The notes below the pieces were generated by a model that saw nothing but the letters and a program-made list of their open reading frames with translations, had not been told where the DNA came from and ran no database searches. Source: Litoreibacter janthinus (GTDB lineage Bacteria > Pseudomonadota > Alphaproteobacteria > Rhodobacterales > Rhodobacteraceae). From it: a stretch of 64,000 nt of DNA. The DNA lies in contig NZ_FOYO01000001.1 in the NCBI RefSeq assembly GCF_900111945.1, positions 2,797,751 through 2,861,750 of the forward strand. The letters are read 5' to 3'. Below are positions 45,265 through 55,166 of the stretch, piece by piece. A program made the position numbers and the translations under genes. Position 1 is the stretch's first letter. Every line of letters begins with the position of its first letter.

Positions 45265-45380
45265 GCAATTCATCCTTAAACACAGCTAAATACCCTCACA
45301 GCGTAGCACGCCGAGCGAATTCGGGCCTAGAAAAAACATGCAACGTCTGGCGAGAGCCCTTTGAAACAAAGGCACAAACC

Positions 45381-46037
45381 ATGGTGGACTGGATCACAAC
45401 CGACGGCTTAACCGACTATGCGGAAGCAGTCGCGTTCATGGAAAACCGCGCTGACGCGATCCATCGCGGCGAAGCCTCAGAGTGCATCTGGTTGGTCGAG
45501 CATCCGCCGCTTTACACTGCCGGAACCTCCGCCAATGTCGCCGATCTGGTTGCACCCGACCGTTTCCCTGTCCACGAGACACGACGTGGCGGGCAATACA
45601 CGTATCACGGGCCCGGCCAGCGGGTGGCCTATGCGATGTTGGACCTGAACCGGCGCGGACGCGACGTGCGCAAATACGTCCAGCAACTTGAGCATTGGGT
45701 GATTGCCACTCTGGCAGAGTTCAACGTCACGGGTCACATTCGCGAAGGTCGCGTTGGTGTCTGGGTCGAACGGCCGGACAAACCGCTCCAGCCCAGCGGT
45801 GAATTGGCCGAGGACAAAATCGCCGCGATCGGCGTTCGGGTCCGCAAATGGGTGACGTTTCACGGGCTGTCGATTAATGTCGAACCCAATCTGGAACATT
45901 TCAGCGGCATCGTCCCCTGCGGCATCTCGGAACACGGAGTGACCTCCCTGATCGATTTGGGTTTGCCCGTGACCATGGCCGATCTTGATGTCGCGCTCCG
46001 GACCCAGTTCGACACGGCATTCGGCATGGACGACTAG
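45381..46037 (+). CDS. lipB: Octanoyltransferase LipB
   Basis: Transfers octanoyl groups from acyl-carrier protein to the lipoyl domains of 2-oxoacid dehydrogenases. The 218-residue protein has [20 protein letters not shown] with the substrate-positioning His, the catalytic Lys in [20 protein letters not shown] and the catalytic Cys in [14 protein letters not shown]. It is monocistronic here between a divergent exported-protein gene and ctaD. Confidence 0.97.
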   Translation: MVDWITTDGLTDYAEAVAFMENRADAIHRGEASECIWLVEHPPLYTAGTSANVADLVAPDRFPVHETRRGGQYTYHGPGQRVAYAMLDLNRRGRDVRKYVQQLEHWVIATLAEFNVTGHIREGRVGVWVERPDKPLQPSGELAEDKIAAIGVRVRKWVTFHGLSINVEPNLEHFSGIVPCGISEHGVTSLIDLGLPVTMADLDVALRTQFDTAFGMDD

Positions 46038-46370
46038 CTGTTTAACGCCAGCTCCCGCAGAACCCGCCTGCTGATTGGCGATAGGCTTGTGTCTTTGGTG
46101 CTCTGCCCCAACTGATGTCTAAGGACCATTTGCACAGCCGCCAACTTGACAGGTTGCGGCCTGGCTAACAGATAACGGATCTCAAAGGCTGGGCAGCCAC
46201 CTGACATTCGCAGAAAATGCGACATTTTGCGCGTATAACAGGCGGTTGAAACATTGCCCCGCCCGCCTATCGTCTCTAAAACAGATGAACAATAACGGGG
46301 CGACTCTGCCCCGATCTTCGTGCAGGGACCAACAGCTCTGTGCAAAAACGAGTGGAAACGGGAGAATCGC
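46038..46370. promoter_or_regulatory. ctaD upstream region
   Basis: A 333-bp gap with no gene. It should contain the ctaD promoter. A TTGACA at 46146-46151 is the only good -35-like hexamer seen, with no strong -10 partner at 16-18 bp. An imperfect dyad, roughly AAAATG-CGA-CATTTT, is at 46212-46228 and could be a regulator site. The GGGAG ribosome site at 46360 precedes the start by 7 bases. Confidence 0.4.
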
Positions 46371-48041
46371 ATGGCCGACGCAGCCATCCAAGGGCACGAC
46401 CACGACGAGCGGGGATTCTTCACCCGCTGGTTCATGTCCACGAACCATAAAGATATCGGGATCTTGTATCTCTTCACCGCCGGCCTGATGGGCTTGGTAT
46501 CCGTCATCTTCACCGTCTACATGCGGATGGAGCTGATGGAGCCCGGCGTTCAATACATGTGCCTTGAGGGCGCACGCCTGACGGCAGCAGCCGTTGCGGA
46601 TTGTACCCCGAACGGCCACCTCTGGAACGTGCTGATCACCGGCCACGGCATCTTGATGATGTTCTTCGTCGTGATCCCTGCCCTGTTCGGCGGCTTTGGT
46701 AACTACTTGATGCCATTGCAAATCGGCGCACCAGACATGGCGTTCCCTCGGATGAATAACCTGTCTTACTGGATGTATGTCGCTGGCTGTTCGCTGGCGG
46801 TGGCTTCCCTGCTGACCCCGGGTGGCAACGACCAGCTTGGCTCCGGCGTTGGCTGGGTGCTGTACGCGCCGCTGTCCACTTCCGAGGCAGGCATGTCGAT
46901 GGACTTCGCGATTTTCGCAGTCCACATGTCCGGCGCATCGTCCATCTTGGGCGCGATCAACATGATCACCACTTTCCTGAACATGCGCGCGCCGGGGATG
47001 ACCCTGCACAAAGTGCCACTGTTCGGCTGGTCGATCTTCGTCACCTCGTGGCTGATCCTGCTGTCCCTGCCTGTGCTGGCTGGCGCCATCACCATGCTAC
47101 TGACAGACCGGAACTTCGGCACCACCTTCTTCCAACCTGAAGGCGGCGGCGACCCGATCCTGTACCAACACTTGCTTTGGTTCTTCGGTCACCCCGAGGT
47201 GTATATCATCATCGTTCCGGGCTTCGGCATCATCAGCCACATCATCGCGACCTTCTCCAAGAAGCCGATCTTTGGCTATCTGCCGATGGTCTATGCAATG
47301 GTTGCAATCGGCGCGCTTGGCTTCGTCGTGTGGGCGCACCACATGTACACAGTTGGCATGAGCCTGTCGCAGCAGTCCTACTTCATGATGGCCACGATGG
47401 TGATCGCGGTGCCAACAGGCATCAAGATCTTCTCGTGGATCGCCACCATGTGGGGCGGCTCAATCGAGATGAAAACGCCAATGCTCTGGGCCTTCGGCTT
47501 CCTGTTCCTCTTCACCGTGGGCGGCGTGACCGGCATCGTGCTGTCGCAAGCTGGCATCGACCGAGCCTATCACGACACCTACTACGTTGTGGCACACTTC
47601 CACTACGTGATGAGCTTGGGCGCTGTGTTCTGTATCTTCGCAGGCATCTACTTCTACCTGCCGAAGTTCTCGGGCCGCATGTATCCTGAATGGGCTGGCA
47701 AGCTGCACTTCTGGGCAATGTTCATCGGGGCCAACCTGACGTTCTTCCCACAGCACTTCCTGGGCCGCCAAGGTATGCCACGTCGTTATATCGACTACCC
47801 GGAGGCCTTCGCCTACTGGAACTACGTGTCGAGCTGGGGCGCCTTCTTGTCCTTTGCATCGTTCATCTTCTTCATCGGTGTTCTGTTCTACACGCTAACC
47901 AAAGGTCGCCGCGTGACAGAAGCAAACCCATGGAACGAATATGCTGACACGCTGGAATGGACCCTGCCCTGCCCTCCACCGGAACACACGTTCGAGATCC
48001 TGCCTAAGCAGTCGGACTGGGACAAAGGCCATAGCCATTAA
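46371..48041 (+). CDS. ctaD: Cytochrome c oxidase subunit I (aa3 type)
   Basis: The 556-residue catalytic haem-copper subunit of the terminal oxidase in the inner membrane. [13 protein letters not shown] opens the protein after ATG 46371 (the frame runs back to 46320 without a ribosome site). The low-spin haem ligand is in [15 protein letters not shown], the CuB His-Tyr site in [15 protein letters not shown], the other CuB His pair in [10 protein letters not shown], and the haem a3/a ligands in [14 protein letters not shown]- and D-channel-bearing canonical A-type sequence. No other ctaCE genes are here. A strong hairpin terminator follows. Confidence 0.98.
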   Translation: MADAAIQGHDHDERGFFTRWFMSTNHKDIGILYLFTAGLMGLVSVIFTVYMRMELMEPGVQYMCLEGARLTAAAVADCTPNGHLWNVLITGHGILMMFFVVIPALFGGFGNYLMPLQIGAPDMAFPRMNNLSYWMYVAGCSLAVASLLTPGGNDQLGSGVGWVLYAPLSTSEAGMSMDFAIFAVHMSGASSILGAINMITTFLNMRAPGMTLHKVPLFGWSIFVTSWLILLSLPVLAGAITMLLTDRNFGTTFFQPEGGGDPILYQHLLWFFGHPEVYIIIVPGFGIISHIIATFSKKPIFGYLPMVYAMVAIGALGFVVWAHHMYTVGMSLSQQSYFMMATMVIAVPTGIKIFSWIATMWGGSIEMKTPMLWAFGFLFLFTVGGVTGIVLSQAGIDRAYHDTYYVVAHFHYVMSLGAVFCIFAGIYFYLPKFSGRMYPEWAGKLHFWAMFIGANLTFFPQHFLGRQGMPRRYIDYPEAFAYWNYVSSWGAFLSFASFIFFIGVLFYTLTKGRRVTEANPWNEYADTLEWTLPCPPPEHTFEILPKQSDWDKGHSH

Positions 48042-48078
48042 CCGGCCATGCCAATCCAGCATATAAACCTATCGAAAG

Positions 48079-48111
48079 GGGCCTCGGACTATCCCGAGGC
48101 CCTTTCTTCTT
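48079..48111 (+). terminator. Rho-independent terminator of ctaD
   Basis: GGGCCTCGG and CCGAGGCCC make a 9-bp GC-rich stem with an ACTATC loop, 38 bp after the ctaD stop, followed by TTTCTTCTT. It lies before the true start of the next gene, which argues against translation from the upstream in-frame ATG at 48048. Confidence 0.88.
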
Positions 48112-48128
48112 ACGAAGGCAAAGCACCG

Positions 48129-48587
48129 ATGTATCGCGTGCTCCTTTGGCCGCACCGCTCCCTACCCCGCGGCGGTTTCGTATTCTTCATCGCGATCACC
48201 TGCATCATGCTCACCTTCCCGCTGCTTCCCCTGATCGGCACCGCCGCTATCTGGGTCTTGCTGCCGTTTCTGGTGCTCACCGTCGCCCTGCTTTGGGTGT
48301 TCATCATGCGCAGCTACCGCTCGGGCCAGTTGGTGGAGGAACTTAGCCTTTGGCCAGACCACATGACTTTGGTGCGCCGCAACCCTGATGGTACGCGCCA
48401 AGACTGGGAGGCAAACCCGTACTGGGTCGAAGTCATATCCCACGACAAACCTGTTGAAGCGTATCTGACCCTGCGCGGCGGGCCGCGCGAAGTGGAAATG
48501 GGTGCCTTCCTAACTCCTGAGGAACGCATAGAGCTTAAGGAAGAGCTGGAAGACAAACTGCGCTTTCTCGCGGTCGAGCCGCGTTGA
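48129..48587 (+). CDS. DUF2244 integral membrane protein
   Basis: A 152-residue protein of unknown function that in Rhodobacteraceae typically sits beside cytochrome oxidase genes. LLWPHRSLPRGGFVFFIAIT starts the protein, followed by two membrane helices (about 22-65), then a soluble C-terminus with RSYRSGQLVEELSLWPDHMT, a DUF2244 hallmark. The frame is open from 48048, but the ctaD terminator occupies 48079-48111, so the ATG at 48129, with AAGG just ahead, is preferred. A link to oxidase assembly is suggested by position only. Confidence 0.9.
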   Translation: MYRVLLWPHRSLPRGGFVFFIAITCIMLTFPLLPLIGTAAIWVLLPFLVLTVALLWVFIMRSYRSGQLVEELSLWPDHMTLVRRNPDGTRQDWEANPYWVEVISHDKPVEAYLTLRGGPREVEMGAFLTPEERIELKEELEDKLRFLAVEPR

Positions 48588-48680
48588 CGGCTCAAAGCCA
48601 AGCCTTCGCTTTGCCAAACCACATTGTCTCGCTACAACGACTTACCGGCCCAGACTGACTATACGAGAAGCACCGCAGGT

Positions 48681-49421
48681 ATGTACGATCCCAAAGGCAA
48701 CGGCAAAGACAAGGCCGTCCAAACAGTCCACTTCGTCGAGGCCGAACCACCGAGCCACTTGCGCGGAATTGTGCATCGGTATCTGGAACTGAAGACTGAC
48801 GGAGTGCTGCCCGAAGACTACCGCTTCCACGCCCTGCCCGACGCCTGCGCCTATGTCGTTTTCGACCAGCGCGACCGCAATATCACCGGCGTCTCCAAGT
48901 TGCGGGCCACATCCGAGGAATTCAACCTTGGACGCTCTTTCCATTTCGTGAACATCCGGTTCCTGCCTGGTGTCTGGCAAAGCAGTGTCGAGCCGGTGTC
49001 CCACGGCATGGTTGATGCGGCCTACACAGGCGAACTGCCCTTGATCGAGGTAAACCAAGAGCTTGCAGGTCGCGACTTCGCCGACCAGCAAAACACCCTA
49101 ACCACACTCGTCGAAGAGCTGATCAACCGCAAACTAGTCGATGTGAACCCCGTAACCGAGAAGATATTCCAGCATCTCGACGACATTCAGTCCGTGGCAG
49201 ACATGGCGGAGATTTCGCATCTATCACCGCGCCAGTTGCAACGAACGCTCAAGCGCACCACCGGTTTTGCACCGCATGATTTCCTCAAGATTCTTCGTTT
49301 ACAGCAGTCGCTGAACGGGAATGACACATGGTCTTATGCAGATCAGTCCCATTTCATCCATTCCTTCCGAAAAGCGACAGGATACACCCCCGGAAAATAC
49401 GCGCGAAAGTTCGATGTCTGA
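48681..49421 (+). CDS. AraC-family transcriptional regulator
   Basis: A 246-residue regulator with an N-terminal sensory half and a C-terminal double helix-turn-helix (SVADMAEISHLSPRQLQRTL, KRTTGFAPHDFLKILRLQQS, SYADQSHFIHSFRKATGYTP). The frame starts with a TTG at 48624; the ATG at 48681 (MYDPKGNGKDKAVQ) is favoured for codon type. DUF6597-like N-terminal text (VVHRYLELKTDG... YVVFDQ) is common in this group. It is 69 bp before a VOC gene that it may control. Confidence 0.87.
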   Translation: MYDPKGNGKDKAVQTVHFVEAEPPSHLRGIVHRYLELKTDGVLPEDYRFHALPDACAYVVFDQRDRNITGVSKLRATSEEFNLGRSFHFVNIRFLPGVWQSSVEPVSHGMVDAAYTGELPLIEVNQELAGRDFADQQNTLTTLVEELINRKLVDVNPVTEKIFQHLDDIQSVADMAEISHLSPRQLQRTLKRTTGFAPHDFLKILRLQQSLNGNDTWSYADQSHFIHSFRKATGYTPGKYARKFDV

Positions 49422-49489
49422 AATCTACAATACAGGACCACCTGCTGCTTGTTAGGTGATTGGCATAACGACAAGCAATGGAGCTGAAT

Positions 49490-49870
49490 ATGTCAAAAAT
49501 GAATGCAGTTGGATGGTTCGACATCTTTGTAGACGACCTTGATCGGGCGGTCGCCTTTTACGAAACAGTGTTGGGCGCAAAGCTGGAGCAGATGGGTGAC
49601 CCGACCGGCGAAACCCAAATGATGGCCTTCCCCGCCGACATGAGCGCTTACGGTGCGGCGGGCGCTTTGACGAAATCCCCTCACGCAGGCCCGGGAGTCG
49701 GCGGCACGATCGTCTATTTTATGGCTGACGATTGCGCCGAGCCTGAAGCACGCGTGGCCGGAGCTGGCGGCGTGGTCATCAAGCCGAAGTTCTCGATCGG
49801 GGAGTTCGGCTTTGTCGCCCTGTGCCAAGACAGCGAAGGCAACATGTTCGGCATTAACTCACTGAAATAG
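49490..49870 (+). CDS. VOC (glyoxalase/bleomycin resistance) family protein
   Basis: A 126-residue single-domain protein of the vicinal oxygen chelate fold. The two beta-alpha-beta-beta-beta halves are marked by WFDIFVDDLDRAVAFYETVL and VVIKPKFSIGEFGFVALCQD, the first with a likely metal-binding Asp, the last with SEGNMFGINS. Substrate unknown. The ATG at 49490 has GGAG six bases before it. Located after an AraC-like regulator. Confidence 0.87.
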   Translation: MSKMNAVGWFDIFVDDLDRAVAFYETVLGAKLEQMGDPTGETQMMAFPADMSAYGAAGALTKSPHAGPGVGGTIVYFMADDCAEPEARVAGAGGVVIKPKFSIGEFGFVALCQDSEGNMFGINSLK

Positions 49871-49903
49871 ATCGGAGGGCCGCATCAAGCCTGAGCCTCA
49901 AGA

Positions 49904-49942
49904 TCACGGGCAACACCAACAGTTGCCCGTGACGCGTTTTGT
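49904..49942 (+). terminator. Hairpin terminator after the VOC gene
   Basis: TCACGGGCAAC pairs with GTTGCCCGTGA (11 bp) around a 7-base loop, 34 bp after the VOC stop, and CGCGTTTT follows. It lies between convergent genes and may serve both directions. Confidence 0.75.
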
Positions 49943-49964
49943 GGATGTCAGAAGGGCCAAGCCC

Positions 49965-50423
49965 CTAACCCAGTCGTGCCTTTACGATCGGGCCAACCGC
50001 ACCGAAATCCATCTGGCCGGTGTATTTACCCTTCAGCACGCCCATGACGCGCCCCATGTCGCGGATGCTTTCGGCACCGACATCTTTGATCGCCGCAGCC
50101 ACTGCTGCTTCCGCTTCTTTTTCACTCAGTTGAGCTGGCAGGAAATCCTCGATCACTTTAACCTCGGCCAGTTCGCGTTCGGCGAGCTCCAGCCGCCCAC
50201 CTTCTTCGTAGGCCCGTGCGCTTTCTTGGCGCTGCTTCACCATCTTGCCAAGAATCGCCAGAATCTCGGGGTCGCCGACGCTTTTGCCGTCGACCCGCAG
50301 GGCGATATCTTGGTCTTTGATCGCAGCATTAATCAGACGCAATGTGCCCAGACGCGCGGCGTCCTTGGCTTTCATCGCTTCTTTAAGCGCGTCTGTAATG
50401 CGTGCGCGCAAATCATTGGACAT
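49965..50423 (-). CDS. GatB/YqeY-domain protein
   Basis: A 152-residue helical protein resembling the tail domain of the GatB amidotransferase subunit. LRARITDALKEAMKAKDAAR, TLRLINAAIKDQDIALR and VIEDFLPAQLSEKEAEAAV are the usual YqeY blocks. Its cellular role is uncertain; it often accompanies carA or dnaG. It is divergent from carA with a 168-bp promoter gap. Confidence 0.93.
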   Translation of the reverse strand: MSNDLRARITDALKEAMKAKDAARLGTLRLINAAIKDQDIALRVDGKSVGDPEILAILGKMVKQRQESARAYEEGGRLELAERELAEVKVIEDFLPAQLSEKEAEAAVAAAIKDVGAESIRDMGRVMGVLKGKYTGQMDFGAVGPIVKARLG

Positions 50424-50591
50424 AAGGTGCCTTCCCTGAAACCTTGTGAGGCGCGTCTTTTACCCAAATCGCCGTCACATCACAACCGCCGCTTTGCGCG
50501 TTGCAAAAAAGGCCCCCGCTGTGGTTGACGCCCCCCGCGCCCCCCCGTAGATATCGGCGAGTTTAAAATCAGCTTTGTGGGAGACGCTGCC

Positions 50592-51746
50592 ATGACCTCC
50601 AAACCGACAGCCTGTCTTGTTCTGGCCGATGGCACCGTGTTCTACGGCCACGGTTTTGGGGCAACCGGCCAGACCACCGCCGAGCTTTGCTTTAACACCG
50701 CGATGACTGGTTATCAGGAAATCATGACCGATCCGTCCTACGCGGGGCAGATCGTGACATTCACCTTCCCCCATATTGGCAATACAGGCGTGACTGACGA
50801 AGATGACGAAACCGCCGACCCCGTTGCTGCAGGCATGGTGGTCAAATGGGACCCGACCCAGCCGTCCAACTGGCGCGCCACGGGTGAGCTAACCGACTGG
50901 CTAGCGAAACGCGGTCGCATCGGATTGGGAGGCGTCGATACCCGCCGCCTGACCCGCGCCATCCGCGCCCAAGGTGCGCCGCATGTGGCGATGGCGCATG
51001 ACCCTGAGGGCAATTTCGATCTGGAAGCGCTCGTTGCCGCGGCGCGTAGCTTCGCTGGGCTGGAAGGTCTGGACCTCGCCAAGGAAGTCACCTGCGCGCA
51101 ATCCTACACATGGGACGAGCAACGTTGGGCATGGCCCGAAGGCTTTACCAAACGCTCAACACCGGGCCACAAGGTTGTCGCCATCGATTACGGCGCGAAA
51201 CGCAATATCTTGCGCTGTCTCGCCTCCGCTGGGTGTGACGTCACCGTTTTGCCCGCGACTGCAACGGCAGAAGATGTTCTGGCCCTTAACCCTGACGGTG
51301 TGTTTCTGTCGAACGGCCCCGGTGATCCGGCGGCGACAGGCACTTATGCCGTGCCAATGATCAAGGGTGTTCTGGAAAAAGATCTGCCCGTGTTTGGCAT
51401 CTGCCTTGGCCACCAAATGCTGGCTTTGGCCCTTGGCGCGAAAACCATCAAGATGAACCACGGCCACCACGGCGCCAACCACCCTGTCAAGGATCTGGAA
51501 ACTGGCAAGGTTGAAATCACCTCGATGAACCACGGCTTTACTGTGGACAGCCAGACCCTGCCCGAAGGTGTGCTGGAGACCCATATCTCGCTTTTCGACG
51601 GGTCAAACTGTGGTATCCGCATGGCTGATCGTCCGGTATTTTCGGTGCAATACCACCCCGAGGCCTCCCCCGGACCGCAAGACAGCTACTACCTGTTCGA
51701 GCGGTTCGCAGCGGCCATGGCGGAAAAGGCCAACGTCTCCGCTTAA
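50592..51746 (+). CDS. carA: Carbamoyl-phosphate synthase small subunit
   Basis: The glutaminase subunit that supplies ammonia for carbamoyl phosphate in arginine and pyrimidine synthesis. The 384 residues have an N-terminal CPSase domain (FNTAMTGYQEIMTDPSYAGQ) and a class I amidotransferase domain with SNGPGDPAATGTY, the nucleophile in FGICLGHQMLALAL and the His/Glu of QYHPEASPGPQDSYYLF. The ATG at 50592, preceded by GGGAG, is better than the GTG at 50577. carB is not in the window. Confidence 0.97.
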   Translation: MTSKPTACLVLADGTVFYGHGFGATGQTTAELCFNTAMTGYQEIMTDPSYAGQIVTFTFPHIGNTGVTDEDDETADPVAAGMVVKWDPTQPSNWRATGELTDWLAKRGRIGLGGVDTRRLTRAIRAQGAPHVAMAHDPEGNFDLEALVAAARSFAGLEGLDLAKEVTCAQSYTWDEQRWAWPEGFTKRSTPGHKVVAIDYGAKRNILRCLASAGCDVTVLPATATAEDVLALNPDGVFLSNGPGDPAATGTYAVPMIKGVLEKDLPVFGICLGHQMLALALGAKTIKMNHGHHGANHPVKDLETGKVEITSMNHGFTVDSQTLPEGVLETHISLFDGSNCGIRMADRPVFSVQYHPEASPGPQDSYYLFERFAAAMAEKANVSA

Positions 51747-51806
51747 CCGACCCTTAACCTAGATCATCCAGAGTTCCGGTGTATATGCTGCGCCGGAGAC
51801 CGCGAG

Positions 51807-53795
51807 ATGAATGCGCCACTCAAAGCCCCTGTTCGGATCGACGCGCATTCCGATCAGCGGGTCTTTCTTGACGCGACCCTTCCTGACGGGGGTGATAGCA
51901 GCCATCCCCTGCTGGGCAAATTGCTGGTAGATCAAGGGCTTATAACTCCTCCGCAGCTGCTCATCGCCCTTGCCCTGCAAGCGCGCCAAAACGTGCCCTT
52001 GGGCGAAATCCTGATCGCGCAAGGCCATGTCGCGGAAGAGGACATCCTGCGCATTCTTGCCAAACAGCACGGCACCCATCTGGTAAATATCGAAGCTTCC
52101 CCACCTGACCCAAGGCTTGCGGCGCTCCTTGTTGCAGAGGACTGTTTGCGGCTGGGCTTCATGCCGTGGCGAAGACGCGGCGACCGCGTGGTGATCGCCA
52201 CAGCCCATCCCGAACGGATTGCCAGCATTCGCGTGAAGCTGCCGCCCGAGATGAGCGATGCTAAATTCGTGCTGGCCGCCCATAGCGATGTCCAGAATGC
52301 AATCCACACCCAATACGGCGACACCCTCGCCGCGCAAGCCGAGCACCGCACAGCGCCGCAAGACAGCTGCCGAAACTGGTCAACAGGCGCGATGCGGCTC
52401 GTGTTGTTGACGGTGGCGGCACTTTCGGTTGCAGGCGCGCTTTTCGCGCCGGTATGGCTCATCTGGTCCGTCTTCGGGGCCGCAAGTCTGGCGCTGGCCC
52501 TCAACAGCACGCTCAAAGCTGCCTGTGCCGTTATCGCGCTGAAAAAGCGCCCGTACCCTGCTCCGGCGGAGGGACCTCGCCCCGCGCTCCGCCTCCCTAA
52601 AATTTCCATTCTCGTGCCGCTGTTTCGCGAGCGCGACATTGCCGGTGCCTTGGTCAAACGCCTCGCCCGCTTGTCCTATCCGCACGAACTGTTGGAAATC
52701 TGTCTGGTGGTGGAGGCCTCAGACACGGTCACCGAAAACGCTCTCACCAAAGGCGGCTTGCCCCGCTGGATGCGGGTCGTGCGGGTGCCAAAAGGTGGTG
52801 TTCAAACCAAGCCCCGCGCCTTAAATTACGCGCTGGATTTCACCTCCGGCTCGCTTGTGGGGGTCTATGACGCAGAAGACGCGCCGGATGCCGACCAGCT
52901 TCATCAGGTCGCCCGAAAATTTGCCGAAGGTGGTGCGGATCTGGCCTGCGTGCAAGGTATCCTCAGCTTCTACAACGCCAAAACAAACTGGCTATCGCGT
53001 TGTTTTTTCTTCGAATATGCGGGCTGGTTTCGGGTCATGCTAGCGGGGTTGCAAAAACTTGGCTTCGCCATCCCGCTTGGTGGCACCACGCTGTTTTTCC
53101 GCCGAGACGTATTGGTCAAACTCGGTGCATGGGACGCCCATAACGTGACCGAGGACGCCGATCTGGGCATGCGTCTCGCTCGGCGCGGATACCGGTGTGA
53201 AATGATGCAGTCGGTCACTCAAGAAGAGGCAAACAGCCATGTCTGGCCATGGGTCAAACAACGCTCCCGCTGGCTCAAAGGTTATGCGGTGACGTGGTGC
53301 GTCCACATGCGCAAGCCTGTCTTGTTGTGGCGCGAGTTGGGGACGTGGAAGTTCATCGGGTTTCAAATCCTGTTTCTCAGTACGCTCATGTCGTTCTTCT
53401 TGGCCCCCGTTTTGTGGTGGAGCTTGCTGACGTTTCTGTTCAACTGGCCGAACCCCGTGTTCGATCCGATGCCCAAAGCCTTGGTTGTGGGGGCATCTGG
53501 GTTCTTTTTGCTGGCAGAACTCGTGACTTTGGCGGTCTTTGTCACAGCCACCGCAAGTATCGCAAAACGTCCACATATCGGATGGATTCTAACCCTGCCC
53601 GTGTACTTCATCTTCGGCACGGTAGCCGCATATAAAGGACTAGCAGAGCTGCTGTTCAACCCGTTCTACTGGGACAAAACCGAACACGGCATGTTCGGCG
53701 GGGCCAGCGAAGCGTCACTCGGCATTGATCGCCCCGGCGTCGATCCGCAGCCGCGTCTGGAAGGCGATGGACAAATGGTCCCGCAGCGCCTTTGA
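51807..53795 (+). CDS. MshEN-fused family 2 glycosyltransferase, XagB-like
   Basis: A 662-residue membrane protein. The N-terminal about 170 residues match a GspE/MshEN nucleotide-sensing domain (LGKLLVDQGLITPPQLLIAL, ILAKQHGTHLVNIEASPPDP). Two helices follow, then a GT-A glycosyltransferase (about 255-510) with the DxD-like YDAEDAPDADQLH, the acidic TEDADLGMRLARRGYR and the QRSRWLKGYA motif of processive enzymes, then three or four more helices. MshEN domains can bind cyclic di-GMP, so polysaccharide output may be gated by that messenger; that is inference. Its last 81 bp overlap the convergent GntR gene. Confidence 0.93.
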   Translation: MNAPLKAPVRIDAHSDQRVFLDATLPDGGDSSHPLLGKLLVDQGLITPPQLLIALALQARQNVPLGEILIAQGHVAEEDILRILAKQHGTHLVNIEASPPDPRLAALLVAEDCLRLGFMPWRRRGDRVVIATAHPERIASIRVKLPPEMSDAKFVLAAHSDVQNAIHTQYGDTLAAQAEHRTAPQDSCRNWSTGAMRLVLLTVAALSVAGALFAPVWLIWSVFGAASLALALNSTLKAACAVIALKKRPYPAPAEGPRPALRLPKISILVPLFRERDIAGALVKRLARLSYPHELLEICLVVEASDTVTENALTKGGLPRWMRVVRVPKGGVQTKPRALNYALDFTSGSLVGVYDAEDAPDADQLHQVARKFAEGGADLACVQGILSFYNAKTNWLSRCFFFEYAGWFRVMLAGLQKLGFAIPLGGTTLFFRRDVLVKLGAWDAHNVTEDADLGMRLARRGYRCEMMQSVTQEEANSHVWPWVKQRSRWLKGYAVTWCVHMRKPVLLWRELGTWKFIGFQILFLSTLMSFFLAPVLWWSLLTFLFNWPNPVFDPMPKALVVGASGFFLLAELVTLAVFVTATASIAKRPHIGWILTLPVYFIFGTVAAYKGLAELLFNPFYWDKTEHGMFGGASEASLGIDRPGVDPQPRLEGDGQMVPQRL

Positions 53796-54365
53796 CGCCG
53801 CAGCCCCGTCCCGCGCCTCGATGGCTTGCACAATCGCCAGATGTTCCGCCAAAGCCACTTCGCCGCGCCCTTCGGCCGCCAGCGACGTCGTGGCAAGCAG
53901 CGCCATGGAGCGGTAAACAAGGTCCAACTGCTGCACCAGAAACTGGTTATGCGACGCCAGATGGATTTGCCGGTGAAACCGCCGGTTTGCTTGCGACAGC
54001 TTTGACGGGTCGGACAGGAACGCGTGGTCTTCCTCGACCATGGCGTACAGCACCTTAACCTCTTCCACGGCGGCATGTTGCGCGGCGAGTTCCGCCGCCA
54101 GACCTTCCAGCGCGGTGCGCACGGTGTAAAGCTCTGCCATCTGGTTGTGATCCAGAGATGCCACGATCAACGATCGCCCGTCGCGGGTAAGCATGGATTG
54201 GGTTTCCAGCCGCTGCAGCGCCTCGCGGATCGGGGTGCGCGATACTCCGAACCTGTCCGCCAATTCGCTTTCCACCAATCGGTTACCAGGTTTGTAAATG
54301 CCGGTGTCGATCGCGTGCAGGATCAAACCGTAAGCATCGTTGGTCGCAGGCAATTCAATCGACAT
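53715..54365 (-). CDS. GntR-family regulator, FCD type
   Basis: A 216-residue regulator with a winged helix (about 8-70, RLVESELADRFGVSRTPIRE, ALQRLETQSMLTRDGR) and an FCD domain carrying the usual LYTVRTALEGLAAELAA, NRRFHRQIHLASHNQFL and AEHLAIVQAIEARDGAAASK blocks. It overlaps the 3' end of the glycosyltransferase gene by 81 bp, longer than usual for convergent genes. No catabolic genes adjoin it, so its targets are elsewhere. Confidence 0.93.
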   Translation of the reverse strand: MSIELPATNDAYGLILHAIDTGIYKPGNRLVESELADRFGVSRTPIREALQRLETQSMLTRDGRSLIVASLDHNQMAELYTVRTALEGLAAELAAQHAAVEEVKVLYAMVEEDHAFLSDPSKLSQANRRFHRQIHLASHNQFLVQQLDLVYRSMALLATTSLAAEGRGEVALAEHLAIVQAIEARDGAAASKALRDHLSIAFQTRLRIDAGAINAE

Positions 54366-54479
54366 TCTTCACCGTTTCCAATTTCGTCCCAACACGCTAG
54401 CCGCCCCCCCTCTTTGGTGCAAGTTATTGACAGGGCTTTCGTGGTTGCGCATTGCCGCAGTCACGCTAGGTTCTCGGAC

Positions 54480-55127
54480 ATGCCTGCTGAACACTTCTCC
54501 CACGTCCGCACTTGGGTCTTTGACCTAGACCACACCCTTTATCCGCCCGAGATGCAGCTTTTCGCCCAGATCGAAATCCGCATGATCAATTGGGTGATGA
54601 CGGAGCTTGGCGTAGACCGCGCAGAGGCCGACCGACTACGAGCCAAATACTGGCGCGAGCACGGCACAACACTAGCGGGGTTGATGCGAGTGCACGGGGT
54701 GGCGCCGGATCAGTATTTGATCGACGTGCATGACATCGACTTTTCCGTTTTGGCCCCGGACCCCGAACTTCGCGAGGCCATATCAGAGCTTCCCGGTCGC
54801 AAGATCATCTACACAAACGGCACGGCGCCCTACGCAGAAAATGTGATACAGGCCAGAGGGTTGTCAGGCATATTTGATGCAATTTATGGAGTGGAACATG
54901 CAGATTTTCACCCTAAACCCGACCGTGCCGCGTTCGAACAAGTCTTCAAAACCGACGGCCTGAACCCTTCTGAATCCGCGATGTTTGAGGACGATCCACG
55001 CAACCTCGCGATCCCGCACGCCATGGGGATGCGCACGGTGCATGTGGCACCCGCCCCGCTGGTGCACGACCACATCCACCACCACACCGACGATTTGCGC
55101 GGCTTTCTGACCCAGCTGATCCGCTGA
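54480..55127 (+). CDS. Pyrimidine 5'-nucleotidase, HAD superfamily
   Basis: A 215-residue HAD-type phosphatase. The nucleophile motif is VFDLDHTLYPPEMQLF (Asp20 or thereabouts), with a helical cap, then the second motif IIYTNGTAPYAENVI and the third FEDDPRNLAIPHAMGM. The family removes phosphate from pyrimidine nucleotides. The frame extends back to 54024, overlapping GntR, but the ATG at 54480 gives the family's normal length. Confidence 0.92.
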   Translation: MPAEHFSHVRTWVFDLDHTLYPPEMQLFAQIEIRMINWVMTELGVDRAEADRLRAKYWREHGTTLAGLMRVHGVAPDQYLIDVHDIDFSVLAPDPELREAISELPGRKIIYTNGTAPYAENVIQARGLSGIFDAIYGVEHADFHPKPDRAAFEQVFKTDGLNPSESAMFEDDPRNLAIPHAMGMRTVHVAPAPLVHDHIHHHTDDLRGFLTQLIR

Positions 55128-55166
55128 CACTTGGCCTGCGCCCGCGCCACACCTAGATTGAAAGAT

